Positions 45,765 through 50,701 of a stretch of DNA of 50,701 nt are shown here, one piece after another. The stretch comes from Lachnospiraceae bacterium (GTDB taxonomy: Bacteria; Bacillota; Clostridia; Lachnospirales; Lachnospiraceae), in contig JAFVAL010000060.1 in NCBI GenBank assembly GCA_017480565.1, forward strand, positions 1 through 50,701. Reading direction: 5' to 3'. Position 1 is the first letter of the stretch. Every line of letters starts with the position of its first letter. Position numbers and translations under genes: made by a program. Under the pieces are notes generated by a model that had not been told where the DNA came from, searched no databases, and was given only the letters and a program-made list of their open reading frames with translations.

Positions 45765-46412
45765 ATGAAGACGGTATTATTGATTGGACTGACAAATTTT
45801 GGCATGCGGATGGGCAGAGAGATGGCCGCGCTGGGGCACCAGATCATGGCAGTGGATTCGGACGAGACACGTGTCAATGAGATTCTGCCCTTTGTGGTCA
45901 ATGCACAGATCGGGGACAGCACGAGGGAAGAATTTCTTTCCTCCCTCGGGGTAAATAACTACGATGTCTGCGTGGTGGCAATCGATCACGATTTCCAGGG
46001 GTCGCTTGAGACAACTTCCTTATTAAAAGAGCTCGGCGCACATTATGTGGTGTCCCTGGCGGAACGGGACGTGCAGGAGAAGTTTCTCTTAGGAAACGGC
46101 GCAGACGAGGTGATCAATCCTGAAAAGCAGATGGCCAAATGGGCCGCGATTCGCTACACTTCCGATCACATTTTAGACTATATCAAACTGGACGAGGAAC
46201 ATGCCATCTTCGAGGTCGAAGTGCCGCGAGAGTGGGTCGGCAGAAGCGTGGGCCAGATCGATATCCGCAAACGGTACGGAATTAACTTGATGGCGGTCAA
46301 AGAAGAGGGTAAGATGGACTTAAACATCACACCGGACACCCTGCTGACCTCCAAAAAGACGATGTTCGTGCTGGGAGATCAGAAGAGACTGCGCAAATGC
46401 TTCCACGTTTAA
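45765..46412 (+). CDS. TrkA/KtrA-type RCK potassium regulatory protein
   Basis: 215 residues. The N-terminal RCK_N Rossmann domain has VLLIGLTNFGMRMGREMA (GxTxxG in place of GxGxxG), the acidic VDSDE that binds the ribose, and IGDSTREEFL. The C-terminal RCK_C domain spans about residues 140-215. Such proteins gate Ktr/Trk potassium channels in response to nucleotides. The usual membrane partner (KtrB/TrkH) is not next to it. It is followed by a small membrane peptide and the KdpDE-like pair, forming a K+-type sensing operon. Confidence 0.88.
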   Translation: MKTVLLIGLTNFGMRMGREMAALGHQIMAVDSDETRVNEILPFVVNAQIGDSTREEFLSSLGVNNYDVCVVAIDHDFQGSLETTSLLKELGAHYVVSLAERDVQEKFLLGNGADEVINPEKQMAKWAAIRYTSDHILDYIKLDEEHAIFEVEVPREWVGRSVGQIDIRKRYGINLMAVKEEGKMDLNITPDTLLTSKKTMFVLGDQKRLRKCFHV

Positions 46413-46436
46413 ACCCGGTGAGGGGAGGCGGCAGGC

Positions 46437-46580
46437 ATGAGTGCTTTTCTCATTGGTGTGGTATTTGTTGCTGCTATCATCGGCGGGTTTTTCCTGATGC
46501 GCCGCGTGGATCTGTGGATCCGTAAGATCAAGAAGGATCGGCTTGATGTGATTGCGTTAAAAGAAAGGGACGATCAATGA
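46437..46580 (+). CDS. 47-residue single-pass membrane protein
   Basis: Starts MSAFLIGVVFVAAIIGGFFLM, one hydrophobic helix, then a basic segment RRVDLWIRKIKKDRLDVIAL. ATG 46437 has GGGGAGG 8 nt upstream. The stop overlaps the start of the kdpD-like gene (ATGA), so they are translationally coupled. It is not KdpF by sequence (KdpF is about 29 residues and lacks the basic tail). Its position between an RCK protein and a K+ sensor kinase suggests a small subunit of this system (inference). Confidence 0.7.
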   Translation: MSAFLIGVVFVAAIIGGFFLMRRVDLWIRKIKKDRLDVIALKERDDQ

Positions 46581-48568
46581 GTTCTCAAGAGAAGGCGGTG
46601 CGACAAGAGAATATTCTGGTTTGTCTTTCTCCGTCTCCGTCCAATCAGAAGGTGATTTTGGCGGCGGTGAAGATGGCGCAGGCGTTTGAAGCACCGCTGG
46701 TCGGGCTTTACATCCGCACGTCTTCCTATGATGCGCTGCCGGAGACTGATAAGGAGAGGCTTAAGAGAAATATCCGGTTGTTGCAGGAAAATCACGGGTC
46801 GGTGACGATCATCGACGGGGACGATATCGCGATGCAGATCGCGGAGTTTGCAATCTTGACAGGCGTGACGAAAATCGTGGTCGGCCGGACCGGGGCGACG
46901 CGGAGTCATTTCTGGGAGAAAAGTTCGCTCACGGAGCAGGTGATTTTAAATGTCCCGGACGTGGATGTCTATATCATCCCGGACTCTGCGGCGGACTTAA
47001 AGCATCGCAATTCGCGGCTTTTGCAGGAGCGCATCGTACCAAGTGCGAAGGAAATGCTCTATGCATTTTTAGTTCTGATCGCGGCGACCTTGGTCGGACT
47101 CTTGTTCCAGCATTTTGGTTTCTCTGAGGCAAATATCATCACGATTTACATTTTAGGCGTTTTGATCCTCTCGATCGTAACGGTCAGCCAGGGTCTTAGC
47201 GCTTTTGGCGCGCTCGCAAGCGTACTTTTGTTCAACTATTTTTTCATCGAGCCGCGCTTCAGTTTTCACGCCTACGAGACCGAGTATTTGGTGACATTTG
47301 CGATCATGCTGATTGCAGGGCTCATCACCGGGTCCCTGGCCAACCGCCTGCAGGCAAATGCAAAGCATTCCGCGCACGAAGCGTTCCGTGCGAAGGTGCT
47401 TTTTGATACGAACCAGCTGTTTCAGAAGGCGGAAAATAAGGACGAGGTGCTCGAGATTCTCGCAAAGCAAGTCACGACGTTATTAAACCGGGACGTAATC
47501 ATTTTCCCGGAAAATGACGGTGCGCTGGGGGAGGGCGTGCTATATGCCGCGGAGCACGCAGAATCGGATGCTTCCGTCAAAGAAGCGAGGGAGATCGCCG
47601 AAGACTTTTTTGCAGAGAAAGAAGCACTTGGGTCTGCGCTTTTAAAGCGTGAGAATGCGCAGTATTACCGGATTCAGAAAAATGCATTCTGCTACGGTGT
47701 GATGGTGATCGAGACCGGAGGCAATTCCCCGGAAGCCTTTGAGAACAGCGTGCTTTTGTCGATGATCGGGGAGTGCGCCTTGACGCTTGAAAACCTGCGA
47801 AATGCACAGGAGAAGGAGCGGGCATCGCTGCGGGCACAGAACGAGACGCTGCGTGCGAACCTTCTGCGAAGCATTTCCCACGACATTCGCACCCCGCTGA
47901 CGTCGATCAGCGGAAATGCGAGCAATCTGCGGTATCATTTTGACCAGCTGGATGCACAGGAGCGGCAGCAGATGTTTACGGACATCCACGAGGATGCGAT
48001 GTGGCTGAGCAATCTTGTGGAAAATATTCTGTCGATTTCCCGCATTGAGGATGGTAAGATGAAGCTGCATCTTTCGGTCAATGCGCTCCGCGAAGTTGTG
48101 GATGAAGCGCTGCTTCACATCGATGAGAAGGGGGCGCAGGACGAGATCACGGTTACCTTTGAGGACGAGCTGCTTCTTGCAGACATGGATGCGAAGTTGA
48201 TCTCGCAGGTGATGATCAACCTGGTCAACAATGCCATCAAGAATTGTCCGCCGGGCGCGAAGATCGAGGTGCACTGTGAGCAGCAGGGAGCGCTTGCGGT
48301 GGTGAGCGTGACCGATGACGGACCGGGCGTTGCGCTTAAGGCGCGCGAACACATTTTTGAGATGTTCTATACCGGGGAAACCGGCGTGGCGGACGGGCGG
48401 CGAGGCCTGGGGCTGGGACTTGCGCTTTGCAAGTCGATTGTTGAGGCTCACGGCGGCAACATTTATTATGAAGAAAATGAACCGAAAGGGAGCCGATTTA
48501 CCTTCACCCTTCCGGTCAAAGAGGTGACGATTCATGAAGAAACCGACGATTTTGGTGGTGGAAGATGA
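46577..48568 (+). CDS. KdpD-like sensor histidine kinase lacking the N-terminal KdpD domain
   Basis: 663 residues. A Usp-like domain at about 12-136, four membrane helices (DUF4118 region) at about 160-255, a GAF-like region at about 270-410, then HisKA with His435 in SISHDIRTPLTS and HATPase with NLVNNAIKNC, DDGPGV and GLGLGLALCKSIVEAHGG. Classical KdpD (about 890 residues) begins with a KdpD/Walker A domain, which is absent here. It probably senses potassium, osmotic or c-di-AMP cues and phosphorylates the downstream KdpE. Its 3' end overlaps kdpE by 35 nt. Confidence 0.9.
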   Translation: MSSQEKAVRQENILVCLSPSPSNQKVILAAVKMAQAFEAPLVGLYIRTSSYDALPETDKERLKRNIRLLQENHGSVTIIDGDDIAMQIAEFAILTGVTKIVVGRTGATRSHFWEKSSLTEQVILNVPDVDVYIIPDSAADLKHRNSRLLQERIVPSAKEMLYAFLVLIAATLVGLLFQHFGFSEANIITIYILGVLILSIVTVSQGLSAFGALASVLLFNYFFIEPRFSFHAYETEYLVTFAIMLIAGLITGSLANRLQANAKHSAHEAFRAKVLFDTNQLFQKAENKDEVLEILAKQVTTLLNRDVIIFPENDGALGEGVLYAAEHAESDASVKEAREIAEDFFAEKEALGSALLKRENAQYYRIQKNAFCYGVMVIETGGNSPEAFENSVLLSMIGECALTLENLRNAQEKERASLRAQNETLRANLLRSISHDIRTPLTSISGNASNLRYHFDQLDAQERQQMFTDIHEDAMWLSNLVENILSISRIEDGKMKLHLSVNALREVVDEALLHIDEKGAQDEITVTFEDELLLADMDAKLISQVMINLVNNAIKNCPPGAKIEVHCEQQGALAVVSVTDDGPGVALKAREHIFEMFYTGETGVADGRRGLGLGLALCKSIVEAHGGNIYYEENEPKGSRFTFTLPVKEVTIHEETDDFGGGR

Positions 48569-49232
48569 TCTGCCGGTGAGAAATCTGATCACGACGACCC
48601 TCAAGACGCAGGAGTACGCCTTTCTCAGTGCGAAAACGGCGGCGGATGCGGTGATGCAGGCCGCAAGCCACAACCCGGATGTCGTCTTTTTAGACCTCGG
48701 GCTGCCGGACATGGACGGGGTGCAGGTGATTCGTCAGATCCGCAGTTGGTCCAACATGCCCATCATCGTTATCAGTGCCAGAACCGAGGACGAAGATAAG
48801 ATTGAGGCACTCGATGCCGGGGCGGATGATTATCTGACGAAACCATTTTCGGTGGAAGAGCTGATGGCAAGGCTTCGGGTTGCGATTCGCAGGCAGTCCC
48901 TGACGCAGCAGGCCGGCGCGGAGACAGCCATTTACGAAAATGGCAACTTAAAGATCGATTATGCGAAAGGACTTGCGACCCTCTGCGGTGAGGAGATGAA
49001 GCTGACGCCGATCGAATACAAGCTGCTTTGCCTGCTCGCGAAAAATACCGGCAAGGTTCTCACGCACCAATACATCACGCAGAGCATTTGGGGCCGGGGC
49101 TGGGAGAGTGATGTGGCCTCCCTGCGCGTATTTATGGTGACGCTCAGGAAGAAACTGGAGGCGGATCCGACGTCCCCAGGCTACATCCAAACGCATGTCG
49201 GCATCGGTTATCGCATGATTAAAGTAGAATAA
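48534..49232 (+). CDS. KdpE-like OmpR-family response regulator
   Basis: 232 residues. The receiver domain has acidic residues at 10-12 and phospho-acceptor Asp54 in VFLDLGLPD. The C-terminal winged helix of OmpR/PhoB type has LTPIEYKLLCLLAKNTGKVL and RVFMVTLRKKLE. It is the partner of the overlapping kinase gene. No kdpFABC genes lie in the window, so its targets are elsewhere or differ from the classical ones. Confidence 0.92.
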   Translation: MKKPTILVVEDDLPVRNLITTTLKTQEYAFLSAKTAADAVMQAASHNPDVVFLDLGLPDMDGVQVIRQIRSWSNMPIIVISARTEDEDKIEALDAGADDYLTKPFSVEELMARLRVAIRRQSLTQQAGAETAIYENGNLKIDYAKGLATLCGEEMKLTPIEYKLLCLLAKNTGKVLTHQYITQSIWGRGWESDVASLRVFMVTLRKKLEADPTSPGYIQTHVGIGYRMIKVE

Positions 49233-49252
49233 GTGAATTTATTTGCAACCAA

Positions 49253-49294
49253 AAGCTGTCTTCCTTTATATTAGAAGTGAAGGCAGCTTATTTT
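49253..49294 (+). terminator. Terminator of the RCK/KdpDE-like operon
   Basis: AAGCTG-T-CTTC pairs with GAAG-G-CAGCTT, followed by ATTTTG. It lies about 20 nt after the kdpE stop. Confidence 0.75.
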
Positions 49295-49353
49295 GCTGCA
49301 AATGTGTGAGCCTCCGGGGCGGGCAGACCCCGGCAGAGGAAAAGGAGAAGAAG

Positions 49354-50382
49354 ATGAAAACAATGAAAATGATGGCGAGACTTGCCGCACTGCTCCTGAT
49401 CGTCGCGCTGCTTGCCGGCTGTGCTGGAAAAAGCACCAGCTACGACGGCGCATATTATAAGGAAGACAGTTTTAACAACGCAGCCTATGACCGCGAAGAG
49501 ACGACATGGGCCGAGGCAGCCGTGCCTGCGGAGATGGCTTTCGAGGGAAAAACCGCGGAGGCAGGGTCTGGTGCAGCCTCGGGAAATGGCGCGGACGTCT
49601 CGCAGAACACCAAAGGGCAGAAAATCATTTACACCACCTACATGGATGTGGAAACAGAGCACTATGACGAGTACCTGGCCGCGGTTTATCAGAAGCTGGC
49701 AGAAGTCGGCGGGCACGAGGACGGTTCCTACATCTACAACCGAGGCGGCGGCTATCGCAGCGCGGAGCTGACCCTGCGTGTGCCGAGCGATCAAAGGCAG
49801 GCATTCATCGAGGGCGTGTCCGGCCTGGCAAATGTGATCTCTGTCAACAATTCCAGCCGCAATATCACCCTGCAGTACGTGGACACCGAATCCCGCATCG
49901 AAGCACTGCGCACCGAACAGGCGAGACTCCTCGAGCTGATGGAGCAGGCAACCGAGATGTCCGATATCATCGCGATCGAAGACAAGCTTACCGACATCCG
50001 CTATGAGGTGCAGAGCTATCAGACCATGAAGAATGGATTCGACTACGATGTAGATTACAGCACCGTTACGATGAATATCTATGAGGTACAGAAGGAAGTT
50101 CCGGCAGGAGACGACACACTCGGCAGCAGAATTTCCAGAGGATTTAAACAGCAGCTCTACCGCGTCGGGGAAGGCGCGAAAGACGTTCTCGTGTGGCTCG
50201 CATCGAACTTCATCGTCGTTCTGATCTGGCTTGCGGTTCTATATGTTGTGGTTAGACTGTTCCTCCTCTTGAAGCGTCGTACAACAGATAGAATGCCAAA
50301 AAAATCGCGCCGCAAAAAAGGCGAACCCGAAGTCACCGAGACCCCGGAAGCGATCTCCGAAAATGAGGATCCAACACGCTAA
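49354..50382 (+). CDS. DUF4349 lipoprotein
   Basis: 342 residues. An N-terminal signal with lipobox LLAGC (Cys at about residue 24) predicts lipid attachment. A low-complexity acidic segment is followed by the DUF4349 domain (about 85-310) with IIYTTYMDVETEHYDEYL, a coiled-coil region (SRIEALRTEQARLLELMEQ) and DYDVDYSTVTMNIYEV. A C-terminal membrane helix (FIVVLIWLAVLYVVVRLFLLL) and a basic tail end the protein. It is anchored at both ends. Function is unknown. ATG 49354 follows AAGGAG by 7 nt. Confidence 0.85.
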   Translation: MKTMKMMARLAALLLIVALLAGCAGKSTSYDGAYYKEDSFNNAAYDREETTWAEAAVPAEMAFEGKTAEAGSGAASGNGADVSQNTKGQKIIYTTYMDVETEHYDEYLAAVYQKLAEVGGHEDGSYIYNRGGGYRSAELTLRVPSDQRQAFIEGVSGLANVISVNNSSRNITLQYVDTESRIEALRTEQARLLELMEQATEMSDIIAIEDKLTDIRYEVQSYQTMKNGFDYDVDYSTVTMNIYEVQKEVPAGDDTLGSRISRGFKQQLYRVGEGAKDVLVWLASNFIVVLIWLAVLYVVVRLFLLLKRRTTDRMPKKSRRKKGEPEVTETPEAISENEDPTR

Positions 50383-50422
50383 AAACCTTGTAAATAAGCC
50401 AAAATTTCAAGAAAAAACAAGG

Positions 50423-50451
50423 TTGACAATCTAGTTAGACCGTGCTATAGT
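50423..50451 (+). promoter_or_regulatory. rRNA operon promoter P1
   Basis: TTGACA (50423-50428), 17-bp spacer, TATAGT (50446-50451). Confidence 0.85.
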
Positions 50452-50517
50452 ATTAAGCACCGACCGGAAAAAAGGTTTGGTTTTCACAAGTTTTTCTAAA
50501 AAATGTGTTGACAATCC

Positions 50518-50546
50518 GATCCGGCGGTGCTATATTAATGTAGTTG
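50518..50546 (+). promoter_or_regulatory. rRNA operon promoter P2
   Basis: TTGACA (50518-50523), 17-bp spacer, TATATT (50541-50546). It shares CGGTGC or CGTGC before the -10 with P1, 95 bp upstream, as in tandem rRNA promoters. Confidence 0.85.
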
Positions 50547-50701
50547 TCGCGCGAGAGCGCCGATGACAAAGAACCTTGATAACTGAACAGTGAGACAACC
50601 TTGAAAGTTCTTTTCAAATCATTTTAGCGAAGGTTTTTTAAAAACCTAAGAAAACCCTGAATCTATAAGATTCGGAACAGTAAACGGAAAGAAGAAGTAA
50701 G
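50547..50701 (+). other. Leader of an rRNA operon (16S outside the window)
   Basis: The transcript leader contains AAAGAACCTTGATAACTGAACAG, split here as AAAGAACCTTG and ATAACTGAACAG, a form typical of the sequence before 16S in Clostridia. An AT-rich stretch and a hairpin GAATC/GATTC (around 50660-50676) follow. The mature 16S 5' end is not reached. Confidence 0.7.

Noticed and set aside
46437-46580. KdpF subunit
   Set aside because: The peptide is 47 residues with a basic tail, and kdpABC are absent; sequence does not resemble KdpF.
47642-48712. 356-residue minus-strand ORF
   Set aside because: Antisense shadow of the kdpD-like and kdpE-like genes, rich in His and Arg with no family resemblance.

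Overview
This window spans the chromosomal replication origin region of an anaerobic Firmicute, most likely a member of the Lachnospiraceae (Clostridia). The evidence is the conserved run serS / DUF4446 / parB / parA / rsmG / mnmG / mnmE / jag / yidC / yidD / rnpA / rpmH on the minus strand, facing away from dnaA / dnaN / rlbA (S4) / recF / gyrB / gyrA on the plus strand. A DUF3881 gene, typical of Lachnospiraceae, is also present. Base composition is close to 50% GC. I could not run a search, so the family assignment is inference from gene content and order.

Layout. 1-700: a minus-strand tandem array of three tRNA-Arg(CCU)-like units. Only the one nearest the window start is a normal tRNA; the other two carry an unusual insert. 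A strong promoter lies inside the terminator hairpin of the neighbouring gene. 724-6159: lipid-related genes (PAP2-like, PlsC-like) diverging from an acyltransferase-fold protein and a GtrA flippase, then DUF3881, a 28-residue membrane peptide and a FUSC-type exporter fused to a degenerate HAD-like domain. 6244-17540: the left replichore origin cluster, with three exact parS sites. 17541-26616: dnaA, then an AT-rich oriC with DnaA boxes between dnaA and dnaN, then dnaN to gyrA. 26620-26870: a strictly periodic (64 bp) array of GACTC...GAGTC inverted repeats directly in front of an MFS exporter.

28136-33681 is a sugar-acid type catabolic locus: an AraC regulator diverges from an SLC13-like permease, an enolase-superfamily dehydratase and an HSL-family esterase, with a repeated 15-bp operator candidate in the intergenic region; a DUF554 gene follows. 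33720-34600 holds a tRNA-Ser(GCU) with a consensus promoter, a roughly 60-bp palindromic terminator and three REP-like stem-loop repeats. 34606-36521: MATE efflux pump and a Nudix hydrolase. 36693-43432: a glycoside utilisation locus (GPH symporter, GH1 beta-glucosidase, large GH106-like hydrolase) with a divergent AraC regulator that uses a TTG start. 43455-45632: radical SAM protein and a 2-hydroxyacid-dehydrogenase-like protein lacking the usual catalytic residues. 45765-49232: a potassium-type signalling operon (RCK protein, 47-residue membrane peptide, KdpD-like kinase without its N-terminal KdpD domain, KdpE regulator). The window ends with a DUF4349 lipoprotein and the tandem promoters plus leader of an rRNA operon whose 16S gene lies beyond the edge.

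The most unusual elements are the tRNA-Arg-like array, the 64-bp periodic inverted-repeat array, the FUSC-HAD fusion, and the K+-type sensing operon with no channel gene.
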